A stretch of 64,000 nucleotides of DNA from Planomicrobium sp. CPCC 101110 (lineage in GTDB: Bacteria; Bacillota; Bacilli; Bacillales_A; Planococcaceae), in the NCBI RefSeq assembly GCF_007859395.1, contig NZ_VOHD01000003.1, forward strand, positions 541,028-605,027. Direction: 5' to 3'. Under the pieces are notes generated by a model. The model had not been told where the DNA came from and ran no database searches. It worked only from the letters and a program-made list of their open reading frames with translations. The position numbers were made by a program, and so were the translations under genes. This document shows, piece after piece, positions 1 through 8,155 of this stretch (within the stretch, counting starts at the first letter, position 1; each line of letters starts with the position of its first letter).

Positions 1-189
1 ATGATAACTGCACTGAACAGACCTCATGAGTTGAAGCTTCATGTCAGAGGAGCCATTAATAACGGCCTGACTCGAGAAGAAATTCAAGAAATCTTTCTGC
101 AAACAGCTATTTATTGCGGAGTGCCTGCAGCTATCGACAGCTTTAGGACCGCTAAAGAAGTTTTTGATGAAATGGATAAAGAACAATAA
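1..189 (+). CDS. Carboxymuconolactone decarboxylase family protein, C-terminal part
   Basis: The 62 residues visible match the C-terminal half of the AhpD-like/carboxymuconolactone decarboxylase fold. The stretch NGLTREEIQEIFLQTAIYCG and the following GVPAA are typical of PcaC, which decarboxylates gamma-carboxymuconolactone in the beta-ketoadipate pathway. The ATG at base 1 is probably internal, because family members are about 120-130 residues and the frame is open to the window edge. It ends just before a convergent permease gene. Membership of the family is well supported. PcaC function is an inference, because the N-terminal half and upstream neighbours are outside the window. Confidence 0.75.
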   Translation: MITALNRPHELKLHVRGAINNGLTREEIQEIFLQTAIYCGVPAAIDSFRTAKEVFDEMDKEQ

Positions 190-206
190 AACCCTCTAAA
201 GTGCTT

Positions 207-1130
207 TTATAAAAAAATAACTTTTGACAAGTAAATGACAACAGTGACCGTTGCAGCACTCAGAATGGTGGAGATCAGGACAGCTTGGGCGGCGAATTCA
301 GGTTCATTATCATATTCTTGGGCGAGGATGGCACTGTTGACTGAGCTTGGAACAGCTGAAGCGATGAACATAGCTTGGGCGGTAATGAGATCTGTATCAA
401 GAAACTGGATGATAATGAACGCCAAAAGCGGACTAGCCAACAAACGTACTCCTACATTCATGTAAACAGTTGCCATGTTTTTTGAAAAATTCAGCTGCAC
501 CACTTGCGCCCCTAGTGTGAGAAGCGCTATTCCTATAAGTGCATCGGCTATGTAGGATCCGGATATATATAGAAATTGAGGAAGCATGACATTGAAGGCG
601 TTAACAGCCAAACCGGCCCCCATGGCATAAAGTACGGGCATCTTGAAATAGGGAATAGATATATTCGACTTGCTTTTATTCAGTTTTTGCAGCGTGATAA
701 TCCCATAGGAGTAGACGAGAAAATTTTGGAAAGTAAGGACCAAAACTTGAACGGCCAAAGCGACAGTATCCTGCTTAAATACCAAATCATTGACTGATAT
801 TCCGTAATTTCCGGAATTATAGAAAAGGGAACTATGGGAAAATGCCAACTGTTGTCCTTTAGTCAAGCGCAAGATTTTAGTGAGAATATTGGATACAAAA
901 TACAATGAAACGCTTAACGTAATGAAAAAAATAAGTACTTTCAAGAATAGGGTCCATGCCAAATCCGCCTCATAGAGCCGGGTAAAGATAAGGCCGGGCA
1001 CCAAATAGTAAATGTTGATTTTTGCCAATGTGTTCAAATCGAAGCGGAATTTTACATGCAGAATAGCTCCTAATCCAATAACGATAAGGACCGGCAATAA
1101 AATATTTATGAAAATGCTTAATATCTCCAT
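207..1130 (-). CDS. AEC family permease (auxin efflux carrier/malate permease type)
   Basis: A 307-residue hydrophobic protein with about ten predicted membrane segments in the two five-helix halves typical of the AEC family. Bacterial members are usually organic acid (malate, malonate) permeases in the cytoplasmic membrane. The start is set by AAAGGAG upstream of the ATG. It is transcribed divergently from the dicarboxylate catabolic cluster that begins at 1280 and shares the 150-base intergenic region with it. It could therefore supply a substrate for that cluster, although a separate SLC13 transporter lies inside the cluster. The substrate cannot be read from the sequence. Confidence 0.8.
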   Translation of the reverse strand: MEILSIFINILLPVLIVIGLGAILHVKFRFDLNTLAKINIYYLVPGLIFTRLYEADLAWTLFLKVLIFFITLSVSLYFVSNILTKILRLTKGQQLAFSHSSLFYNSGNYGISVNDLVFKQDTVALAVQVLVLTFQNFLVYSYGIITLQKLNKSKSNISIPYFKMPVLYAMGAGLAVNAFNVMLPQFLYISGSYIADALIGIALLTLGAQVVQLNFSKNMATVYMNVGVRLLASPLLAFIIIQFLDTDLITAQAMFIASAVPSSVNSAILAQEYDNEPEFAAQAVLISTILSAATVTVVIYLSKVIFL

Positions 1131-1224
1131 GATTGTTCTCCTTTGGTTTCAACTAAGTAAACAAAATATATCATAATGTCTCTGTATATGTTTGAAAACT
1201 TAGAATGTTAAGATGGATGGTATT

Positions 1225-1236
1225 TTGGATACACTA
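1225..1236. promoter_or_regulatory. Candidate GntR/FCD operator, copy 1
   Basis: TTGGATACACTA lies about 45 bases upstream of the first gene of the catabolic cluster, in the divergent promoter region. The core GGATACA recurs in inverted orientation at 8120-8131 and 9273-9284. It approximates the TTGnATnCAA dyads used by FCD-type GntR repressors. A weak -35/-10 pair (TTAAGA at 1208, TACACT at 1230) would overlap it. Assignment to the local regulator is inference. Confidence 0.4.
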
Positions 1237-1279
1237 TTTTTATTTTGTCGAGACTCCTACTGAAAGAAAGTGATTGAGA

Positions 1280-2215
1280 ATGGATTATATGAAATTGCCA
1301 AGTCAAGTAGAGTTGAACGAAGTAGTATTGCGGGACGGCTTACAGCTTGAAAATAAGATTATAAGCAAAGCAGAAAAAAAACTGATATTTGACCAATTGG
1401 TGGATGCAGGGGTAAAGACACTTGAATTTGGATCTTTTGTCCATCCGAAGTTAGTGCCGCAAATGGCCAATACTGGCGAATTATATACAGCTATTTCCGC
1501 GCATTCTGAGGAGTTGGCACTGATTGCTTTGATTCCCAATCTGAAAGGGGCTGAAAATGCTAGGGCTTCTGGAGTAAGACGCCTTAACTTTGTATTTTCA
1601 GCAAGTGATACCCACAATCGGCAAAATGTTAAAAAAAGCACCGATGAATCGCTGGAAGATTTAAAGGCCATTCACGATTTTTGCAGCAAGCAAGGAATTT
1701 CATTGACCGTCGCTGTCGCAACTTCGTTTGGTTGCCCATTCGAAGGAGAAGTTCCGATAGAAAGAGTTCGATATGTAATAGGAAAAGTCGCTGCGCTTGG
1801 AATGGAAAGCATTACGCTCGCAGATACGACAGGGATGGCAAATCCGAAACAGGTCTATAATTTAGTTTCTGAGATGGGAGAGAAATTTCCGCTGCAAAAG
1901 TTTGGACTGCACTTTCACAATACAAGAGGAATGGGGCTTTCCAATGTTTTAGCCGGTTTACAAGCTGGCATTACTAGTTTCGATGCTTCTTTAGGAGGAA
2001 TTGGCGGATGTCCTTTTGCTCCTGGCGCAACAGGGAATGTCTGTACTGAAGATGTTGTTCATATGCTTCATAGTATGGGCATTAGAACAGGCTTATCACT
2101 GGAAAAATTGTTGAAAGCCTCGGCGGCCCTAAAGAAAATCGTTGAACATGAAACACCCAGCTATATCTTAAAAGCGGGGCCGTATAACCGGAAATATCCG
2201 GTTCCAAATGCATAA
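1280..2215 (+). CDS. Hydroxymethylglutaryl-CoA lyase-like enzyme
   Basis: DRE-TIM metallolyase family, 311 residues from the ATG at 1280 (a TTG at 1274 is too close to the AGAAAG ribosome site). Visible family marks are LRDGLQ near the N terminus, the HFHNTRG metal-binding histidines near residue 213, and GCPFAPGATGN, which contains the catalytic Cys loop of HMG-CoA lyases. HMG-CoA lyase splits 3-hydroxy-3-methylglutaryl-CoA into acetoacetate and acetyl-CoA. Relatives also cleave other 3-hydroxyacyl-CoAs such as citramalyl-CoA. Because the neighbours handle dicarboxylates rather than leucine, the true substrate may differ. It is the first gene of a 15-gene co-directional run. Confidence 0.85.
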   Translation: MDYMKLPSQVELNEVVLRDGLQLENKIISKAEKKLIFDQLVDAGVKTLEFGSFVHPKLVPQMANTGELYTAISAHSEELALIALIPNLKGAENARASGVRRLNFVFSASDTHNRQNVKKSTDESLEDLKAIHDFCSKQGISLTVAVATSFGCPFEGEVPIERVRYVIGKVAALGMESITLADTTGMANPKQVYNLVSEMGEKFPLQKFGLHFHNTRGMGLSNVLAGLQAGITSFDASLGGIGGCPFAPGATGNVCTEDVVHMLHSMGIRTGLSLEKLLKASAALKKIVEHETPSYILKAGPYNRKYPVPNA

Positions 2216-2252
2216 GCCGTTCATATAGTCCAAAAAATTCAAGGAGGCCATC

Positions 2253-3047
2253 ATGACAAAGTGGCAGACAATAGCATTAAAAGAAGATTACATTTCTGAA
2301 AATGTATATGTTTTGGAATTGAACCGGCCAGAAGCGATGAATTCATTGAATACGCTAATGGGGACTGAATTGATAGACTGCTTAAAATTTCTTCGGAGCA
2401 ACGAAGAAGGAAGGGTGTTGGTTCTCACCGGTTCCGGGGAAAAGAGTTTCTGTGCCGGCGCAGATTTAAAAGAACGAAAAGGCATGACAAACGAACAATG
2501 GAAACAGCAGCATGATATTTTTGAGGAAGCTTATGAACAACTTCGGAATTTCCCTTTTCCTGTCATTGCTGCCGTGAATGGTTTTGCGCTTGGTGGAGGA
2601 ATGGAAATCGTATTAAGCTGTGATCTTCGGTATGCGGCTGATCATGCGAAGATGGGTTTGCCGGAAGTACGGCTTGGCATCATTCCGGGAGTTGGAGGGA
2701 CGCAACTTTTGCCTCGTGCCATTCCAGTTGGGCTAGCGAAAGAAATGTTATTCCGTGGAAATCAAGTTAACGCACAGAAAGCGTTGGATTCAGGTGTTTT
2801 AAATGGCCTATTCTCTAAAGAAGAGCTGTTTCCGCAAGTTTTGGAAATCGCAAAAGAAATTGCTAGAAATGCTCCCCTCTCTTTAAAATCGATCAAAAAA
2901 TCAATCCATATGGGCTTGCAAACAGATCTTAATACGGCCATGGCAATTGAATTGGATCAATATTATAAATGCGCCAATTCGGAAGACCGAAAAGAAGGAA
3001 TCCTTTCATTTAATGAAAAACGAAAACCGCAATGGCAGGGGAAATAA
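2253..3047 (+). CDS. Enoyl-CoA hydratase/isomerase family protein
   Basis: A 264-residue crotonase-fold enzyme that begins at an ATG preceded by AAGGAGG. The oxyanion-hole segment CAGADLKER, the NGFALGGGMEI helix and GLPEVRLGIIPGVGGTQ are classic. Glu residues in the latter two segments sit where the catalytic pair of enoyl-CoA hydratase is expected, so it probably hydrates a 2-enoyl-CoA in the cytoplasm. It follows the HMG-CoA lyase-like gene by 37 bases, and a hydratase then lyase order fits a CoA-ester degradation route. The acyl chain cannot be deduced. Confidence 0.88.
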   Translation: MTKWQTIALKEDYISENVYVLELNRPEAMNSLNTLMGTELIDCLKFLRSNEEGRVLVLTGSGEKSFCAGADLKERKGMTNEQWKQQHDIFEEAYEQLRNFPFPVIAAVNGFALGGGMEIVLSCDLRYAADHAKMGLPEVRLGIIPGVGGTQLLPRAIPVGLAKEMLFRGNQVNAQKALDSGVLNGLFSKEELFPQVLEIAKEIARNAPLSLKSIKKSIHMGLQTDLNTAMAIELDQYYKCANSEDRKEGILSFNEKRKPQWQGK

Positions 3048-3093
3048 CCGATAAAGCAAGTTCCTTTTGCTAAGCGGAAAATCGGAGGTTTTG

Positions 3094-4461
3094 ATGTTGC
3101 AAATAAAAGGAGAGAAAAGAACAGGGCTAAGCGACCGATTGGCGCAATACAGCTTAGATGTGGCTTACGAAAAGTTGCCTGCTGATGTTATAGATTTTAC
3201 AAAGCTTTGCATCTTGGATTATTTCAGTTCGGCAATTGCCGGTTCTGATAAGGCGCCTGTGCAAATGATTAGCGAATTAGTAAAAGAAGCTGGCGGAGCG
3301 GAGCAAGCCAGGTTGTTTACAGGAGGCCGCTCCTCTGCTTTGAACGCGGCGTTAGTAAACGGTGCCGCGAGCCATGTGATGGAATTGGATGATATTCATA
3401 AAGGGTCGATTATCCATGCTGCGACAGTGGTTATTCCAGCAGCACTTGCAGTTGCAGAATGGAAACGGCTTTCGGGGAAAGAGCTGATTGCGGCGGTTGT
3501 TATCGGCTATGAAGTGTGCTTTCGCATCGGGGAAGCGGTTTCCCCTTCCCACTATTACTACTGGCACAATACAGCTACATGCGGAACGTTTGGAGCCGCG
3601 ATTGCAGCCGCCAAATTGCTTGGTTTGGATCAAAAGAAAATGGTATATGCTCTGGGCAATGCCGGAACACAAGCTGCCGGATTGTGGGAATTCATCGTAG
3701 ACGGGGCTATGACGAAACAGTTGCATGCCGCCAAAGCGGCTATGAATGGTTTGATGGCCGCGCTTCTGGCTGAAAAAGGCTTTACTGGGCCACAAAAAAT
3801 TCTGGAAGGCAATAGGGGGTTTTTTAACGCTATGAGCGACGAATTTGACTCGGCTAAAATAACGGATGGATTGGGGGAGGAATTTAAAATATTGGAGAAT
3901 TCCTTTAAGATTCACGCGTCATGCCGTCATACGCATCACGCGATAGACTTGCTCATCGATATTTATAAAGAAAGGCAACCGTCTTTAGCGGAGATAGATT
4001 CTGTTACGGTAAACTCGTATCAAGTCGCGCTCAATATAACTGATAACGACAACCCGCAAACTCAATATGCCGCTAAATTCAGCTTGCAGTTTTGCTCCGC
4101 TTTAGCCCTTTTAAAAGGCAGGGCGAGCCTGAATGATTTTAGTGAAACCATTCTTTGGGACAAAGAGATCCGGGAGTTGACGAAAAAAGTAAGAGTGGTT
4201 ACCGATCCGCAAATTGACGCCAGTTATCCGAAACAATGGGGAGCTGCGGTGGAAGTCCGGCTGAAAAACGGAGAAATCATCGAAAAACAAACCGATTTTC
4301 CAAAAGGCGATCCTGAAAATGCCGTAACTGGAGGAGAGCTGCTTGAAAAGTTCATGGATCTGACCAGCAAGCTTCCGGAAAGAAAAAATAAGCAAATTGC
4401 TAAAGATATTTTAGCATTAGAGACGGTTGACGACATATCGGACTTGATGTCAAATCTCTAA
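3094..4461 (+). CDS. MmgE/PrpD family protein
   Basis: About 455 residues, the usual length of the MmgE/PrpD family, which includes 2-methylcitrate dehydratase and cis-aconitate decarboxylase. The N-terminal helical domain carries ELDDIHKGSIIHAATVV, where the Asp and His residues line the family active site, and HASCRHTHHAID lies in the lid domain. The ATG at 3094 is chosen because GGAGG sits 5 bases upstream; an in-frame TTG at 3067 lacks a site. Neighbours suggest a substrate among tricarboxylic or branched dicarboxylic acids. Dehydratase and decarboxylase functions cannot be separated by eye. Confidence 0.85.
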   Translation: MLQIKGEKRTGLSDRLAQYSLDVAYEKLPADVIDFTKLCILDYFSSAIAGSDKAPVQMISELVKEAGGAEQARLFTGGRSSALNAALVNGAASHVMELDDIHKGSIIHAATVVIPAALAVAEWKRLSGKELIAAVVIGYEVCFRIGEAVSPSHYYYWHNTATCGTFGAAIAAAKLLGLDQKKMVYALGNAGTQAAGLWEFIVDGAMTKQLHAAKAAMNGLMAALLAEKGFTGPQKILEGNRGFFNAMSDEFDSAKITDGLGEEFKILENSFKIHASCRHTHHAIDLLIDIYKERQPSLAEIDSVTVNSYQVALNITDNDNPQTQYAAKFSLQFCSALALLKGRASLNDFSETILWDKEIRELTKKVRVVTDPQIDASYPKQWGAAVEVRLKNGEIIEKQTDFPKGDPENAVTGGELLEKFMDLTSKLPERKNKQIAKDILALETVDDISDLMSNL

Positions 4462-4491
4462 CATAGACCGCTAGGCAAAGAGGGCGAATAC

Positions 4492-5010
4492 ATGATAGAA
4501 GAAAAAAACAACCAATTGGAAGCCATTCAAGAGCAGCTTCAAAATTTCAGCACTAAAGAACTTGAAGAATTATCTTACTTGATATCGCTTTATCGGGGAT
4601 TTCCTGATAAAAACCGTCCAAAAGAAATCCCGATGCATTTCTTAGGCCGTTTTCTAGGGATAAGCCAAAATCCTGATGGGACTGCGGAGATGAAACTGGG
4701 TATGCAAAACGGCAATACGTACGGAGTAGCACAGGGAGGCGCCATTTATACGCTTGCCGATGTAGCAATCGGCTTTAGTATTTTGCAAGAGATTTCAAAA
4801 GAAGAAAAAGTTTTTACATTAGAATTGAAAATGAATTTTATTGAAAAAGGGGAAGGTGCACGATTGCTAGCGAAACCCGTTATTCTTCGTAAGGGAAAAA
4901 GTACCGTAGTCGCCGAATGCAGTGTGACGGATGAAACCGGCAAGTTGGTTGCTAAAGCTCTAGGAACTTTTTATATAGCCCGCCAAAGAACCGGAAAGAG
5001 CGGAGGGTAA
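4492..5010 (+). CDS. PaaI family acyl-CoA thioesterase (hotdog fold)
   Basis: A 172-residue protein with a C-terminal hotdog domain of about 115 residues. The segment VAQGGAIYTLADVAIGFS is the PaaI-type active-site helix, with an acidic residue in the expected place. The N-terminal 45 residues are a mostly helical extension. Such enzymes hydrolyse acyl-CoA thioesters and often relieve CoA trapping in degradative pathways, which suits the surrounding CoA-ester genes. It lies 30 bases after the MmgE/PrpD gene and 3 bases before the dehydratase alpha subunit, so co-transcription is likely. Confidence 0.82.
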   Translation: MIEEKNNQLEAIQEQLQNFSTKELEELSYLISLYRGFPDKNRPKEIPMHFLGRFLGISQNPDGTAEMKLGMQNGNTYGVAQGGAIYTLADVAIGFSILQEISKEEKVFTLELKMNFIEKGEGARLLAKPVILRKGKSTVVAECSVTDETGKLVAKALGTFYIARQRTGKSGG

Positions 5011-5013
5011 ACC

Positions 5014-5859
5014 ATGAAGGAAATTTATTATGAAGAGATTGTCAATGAAGTAAAGGAGATGTGCAAAAGAGCCAATTATGATTTGGGGGAAGATGTTTAT
5101 ACTGCATTCAAGCGGGCATTAACCACTGAGCGTTCAGAAACCGGTAAAGAAGTTCTTACCCAGCTGATTGAAAATGCGGATATTGCAAAAGCAGAAAGGG
5201 TTCCGATGTGCCAAGATACAGGAACAGCGGTTTTTATTGTGGAGCTTGGACATGATTGCCGCATTGTTGGGGGGAATTTGCTGGATGCCATCAATGAAGG
5301 TGTAGCAAGAGGATATGATGAAGGTTATTTGCGGAATTCCATGATTTATCACCCGTTAAATCGTAAAAATACCGGAAACAATACACCCGCAATTGTCCAC
5401 ATCGAACTTGTCGAAGGGGAGGAGCTTACGCTTCATATGACAGCCAAAGGCGGCGGAGCGGAAAATATGAGTGCCCTCAAAATGCTCAAGCCTTCCGATG
5501 GCATAGAAGGGATTAAAAATTACATCTTATCAATTGTCAAAGAGGCGGGACCGAATGCTTGTCCGCCGCTCATTGTAGGGATTGGCATCGGCGGGAATTT
5601 TGAACGATGTGCATATCTTGCTAAAAAATCCTTATTCCGGCCAATCGGCGAACGCCATGAAGATCCGGCAGTCGCAGAACTGGAAGAAGAATTGATTGGT
5701 GAAATAAACCGATTAGGCATCGGCCCCCAGGGCATGGGAGGAAGCACAACAGCGCTGGATGTAAAAGTGGAAGTGGAATCTTGCCACATTGCGGCATTGC
5801 CTGTAGCCGTGAATCTGAATTGCCATGCAAGCCGCCATCAAATAAGTATGTTCAAGTGA
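5014..5859 (+). CDS. Class I fumarase/L-tartrate dehydratase, alpha subunit
   Basis: The 281-residue N-terminal (4Fe-4S) subunit of a two-gene class I hydro-lyase. Cys66 in PMCQDTGTA, Cys183 in NACPPLIVGIGIGG and Cys199 in ERCA match the three cluster ligands, and KGGGAEN is conserved. This family includes heteromeric fumarase, L(+)-tartrate dehydratase TtdA and mesaconase, so the hydroxydicarboxylate substrate is uncertain. The beta subunit follows 9 bases downstream. The adjacent TarD-type and tartrate dehydrogenase genes favour tartrate. Oxygen sensitivity would be expected from the solvent-exposed cluster. Confidence 0.88.
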   Translation: MKEIYYEEIVNEVKEMCKRANYDLGEDVYTAFKRALTTERSETGKEVLTQLIENADIAKAERVPMCQDTGTAVFIVELGHDCRIVGGNLLDAINEGVARGYDEGYLRNSMIYHPLNRKNTGNNTPAIVHIELVEGEELTLHMTAKGGGAENMSALKMLKPSDGIEGIKNYILSIVKEAGPNACPPLIVGIGIGGNFERCAYLAKKSLFRPIGERHEDPAVAELEEELIGEINRLGIGPQGMGGSTTALDVKVEVESCHIAALPVAVNLNCHASRHQISMFK

Positions 5860-5868
5860 GGCGAATAA

Positions 5869-6420
5869 ATGGAGCCTAGAAAAATCACTTTACCATTAAC
5901 AGAAGCTGACCTGCATTCACTAAAAGCGGGAGACCGCGTTTTGCTGTCCGGTATAGTTTACACGGCAAGAGACGCTGCACATAAACGAATGGTCGAACAA
6001 GAGCGAGAAGGAATCGTTTTTCCGATAGACTTTGCCGGACAAGTTATCTATTATGTCGGCCCCACTCCTTCAAGGCCTGGGGAAGTAATCGGGTCTGCAG
6101 GGCCAACAACGAGCGGCAGAATGGATTTGTATACACCTAGGCTTCTTGAAAAAGGCTTAAAAGGAATGATTGGCAAAGGCCATCGCAATCAGGAAGTTAA
6201 AGATGCACTGGTAAAGCATAAGGCGGTTTATTTTGGAGCGGTAGGCGGAGCAGCTGCATTAATCTCCCGGTCCATCAAATCAGCTGAAGTGATTGCATAT
6301 GAAGATTTGGGGACGGAGGCTATCCGGAAGTTGACTATTGAAGACTTTCCCGTGTTCGTTATCAACGATATCCATGGAGGCGACATCTATCAAGAAGGGG
6401 TTGCCAAATACAAATCATAG
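5869..6420 (+). CDS. Class I fumarase/L-tartrate dehydratase, beta subunit
   Basis: The 183-residue partner of the preceding alpha subunit. The motif GPTTSGRMD followed by YTPRLLEKG and GMIGKGHR is the signature of the C-terminal domain of class I fumarases and of TtdB. The pair makes the complete hydro-lyase that interconverts a hydroxydicarboxylate and its unsaturated or oxo product. The ATG follows the alpha stop codon by nine bases, with GAGGCG as ribosome site overlapping the upstream stop. Two-subunit architecture is common to TtdAB, archaeal fumarase and some mesaconases, so the name is held at family level. Confidence 0.88.
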   Translation: MEPRKITLPLTEADLHSLKAGDRVLLSGIVYTARDAAHKRMVEQEREGIVFPIDFAGQVIYYVGPTPSRPGEVIGSAGPTTSGRMDLYTPRLLEKGLKGMIGKGHRNQEVKDALVKHKAVYFGAVGGAAALISRSIKSAEVIAYEDLGTEAIRKLTIEDFPVFVINDIHGGDIYQEGVAKYKS

Positions 6421-6456
6421 CAATGCGGTGAAAACTAGCGAGGAGGCTTGGAAGTG

Positions 6457-7344
6457 ATGAGAGCTGGAATTGTTGGATTGGGAAATATGGGCGGGCGGAT
6501 GGCAAAAAGATTGCTGGGACAAGGCATTGAGGTCGGCGTCTTCGATTTGAATAAAAAAATCATTCAGACCTATGTCGGTTTAGGAGCTAAAGAAGCTGGA
6601 AGTCCGGCAGAACTGGCTTCTGAATTCCCGTATATCTTAACGGTTCTGCCGAATGTTTTTATTGTGAAAGACATCTTGACCGGATCTGATGGTTTGATGA
6701 AGGGGATGCGGCCAGACAGTTTATTGATTGAAATGACCACCTCCATTCCTTCGGTGACAAAAGAGTTGAGCGCTATCTTGAAAAATGAGGGGCTTCGAAT
6801 GATTGATGCTCCTGTCAGTGGAGGAGTAAAAAAAGCGGAAGACGGCACATTGTCGATAATGGTGGGCGGTGAAGAACGCGATTTTGAAGAGGCGAAGCCG
6901 CTTTTAGCGTGTATGGGCCAGAATATCGTCCATGTTGGCGGAGCTGGGGCAGGACATACGATCAAAGCGCTGAACAACATGATTTCAGCTACTACACTGG
7001 CAGCGACAGGAGAAGCAATGGCATTGGGAGTCAAACTTGGATTGGATCCAGTTAAAATGCTTGATGTCATCAATTCCAGTACTGGAAAAAGTTTTTCGAG
7101 TGACTTTAAATTTCCGAACCAGGTGCTGACAAGGAAATTCGAAGTTGGGTTTACTCTGGATTTGATGGTCAAAGACTTGAAAATTGCGATGAGTATGGCG
7201 GAAGAGGAAAAGGCCCCTATGTTTATCTCCAGCGCATCATTCCAATTATGGAAACACGCTTGGTCACAAGGCGGCGGGGACCAAGACCATACAGCCATCG
7301 TGCAATATATTGAAAAAATGTTCGGTGTCGAAATAAAAGGTTGA
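6457..7344 (+). CDS. NAD(P)-dependent beta-hydroxyacid dehydrogenase (3-hydroxyisobutyrate dehydrogenase/GarR type)
   Basis: About 295 residues with an N-terminal Rossmann motif GIVGLGNMGGRMA, the DAPVSGG substrate-binding loop, and a GxxxK catalytic segment (GHTIKALNN). This is the arrangement of 3-hydroxyisobutyrate dehydrogenase and tartronate semialdehyde reductase. AGGAGG lies at 6441-6446, making ATG 6457 or GTG 6454 plausible starts and TTG 6448 too close. In this cluster a tartronate-semialdehyde or related 2-hydroxy-3-oxo acid would be a sensible substrate, because tartrate dehydrogenase products can lead there. Exact specificity is not visible. Confidence 0.85.
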   Translation: MRAGIVGLGNMGGRMAKRLLGQGIEVGVFDLNKKIIQTYVGLGAKEAGSPAELASEFPYILTVLPNVFIVKDILTGSDGLMKGMRPDSLLIEMTTSIPSVTKELSAILKNEGLRMIDAPVSGGVKKAEDGTLSIMVGGEERDFEEAKPLLACMGQNIVHVGGAGAGHTIKALNNMISATTLAATGEAMALGVKLGLDPVKMLDVINSSTGKSFSSDFKFPNQVLTRKFEVGFTLDLMVKDLKIAMSMAEEEKAPMFISSASFQLWKHAWSQGGGDQDHTAIVQYIEKMFGVEIKG

Positions 7345-7431
7345 AGAACTCCCATGCTTCTGAAATGGAATTAATGATAAAATAACTTCATTCTTCCTTT
7401 TCAGAAGGAAACAGTATTTGAGGGGTGCAGT

Positions 7432-8097
7432 ATGGAAAAATTCAGGCTGACAGAACAAGATAGAGCAACGCTGCAATTCAAAGTAACCACAAAGCTGAGG
7501 GAGCTGATTTTAAAAGGCGAATTTAAAATGGGTGAACGTCTCATGCAAGAAGAATGGGCACATAAACTAGGCGTCAGCAGAATGCCGCTTCGAGAAGCTT
7601 TGCGCCAATTGGAAGTTGAAGGGCTGGTCCGCATCGAACCGAGAAGAGGGGCAGTTGTAACTCCTGTATCAGCCGATGATATCGAAGAGATCTATCAATT
7701 AAGGGCGCTGTTGGAAGGTGAAGCGGTGATGAAGTCGTTGCCTTTTCTTGACGAAGAAGATATTGAGGAATTGGAAAGCATCTATGAGAAAATGATCGGC
7801 TTAAAGGCGGATGAAAGCGATTTAGAACAATACATGAATCTTAATGCGAGATTTCATCAAATTATACGCGAGGGCTGTCCATGGAGAAGGATACAAGGAT
7901 TCATTGAAACCCTATGGAAGGGAATCCCGCCTTATACGCCAAGTTTGCTCATCAACCATCTTGAAGAATCGCATAATGAACATAGGTTAATGGTCGAATA
8001 TATAAAGCGAAAAGATGAAGAGAAATTAAAAGAAGTAACGGTAAAGCATATTTTAAGAACAAAAGAAAATTTAATTAAGATGATTGAGAAGAGATAG
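7432..8097 (+). CDS. GntR family transcriptional regulator, FCD subfamily
   Basis: A 221-residue one-component regulator. The N-terminal winged helix-turn-helix includes RMPLREALRQLEVEGLV and the RRGAVV wing, which are typical of GntR. The C-terminal FCD domain is all-helical and contains an Asp/Asn and His set (for example RFHQII) used by this subfamily to bind metal and carboxylate effectors. It stands in the middle of the dicarboxylate cluster in the same orientation, so it probably senses one of the acids and represses the cluster. The repeated GGATACA motifs at 1225, 8120 and 9273 are candidate operators. Confidence 0.88.
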   Translation: MEKFRLTEQDRATLQFKVTTKLRELILKGEFKMGERLMQEEWAHKLGVSRMPLREALRQLEVEGLVRIEPRRGAVVTPVSADDIEEIYQLRALLEGEAVMKSLPFLDEEDIEELESIYEKMIGLKADESDLEQYMNLNARFHQIIREGCPWRRIQGFIETLWKGIPPYTPSLLINHLEESHNEHRLMVEYIKRKDEEKLKEVTVKHILRTKENLIKMIEKR

Positions 8098-8119
8098 CCC
8101 CATTTCATTTGACCGCAGA

Positions 8120-8131
8120 TTGTGTATCCAG
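8120..8131. promoter_or_regulatory. Candidate GntR/FCD operator, copy 2
   Basis: TTGTGTATCCAG, inverse complement CTGGATACACAA, lies between the regulator gene and the dehydrogenase gene, 25 bases before the latter. It shares GGATACA with copies at 1225 and 9273. A TTGACC at 8109 could be a -35 element that would place the site in the promoter spacer, but no good -10 follows. Confidence 0.35.
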
Positions 8132-8155
8132 GCATGAACGAAGGGAGCGCATTTT

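Noticed and set aside
7394-7412. Hairpin TTCCTT/AAGGAA before the GntR gene as a terminator
   Set aside because: No T tract follows, and it is within 20 bases of the start codon, so termination is unlikely.
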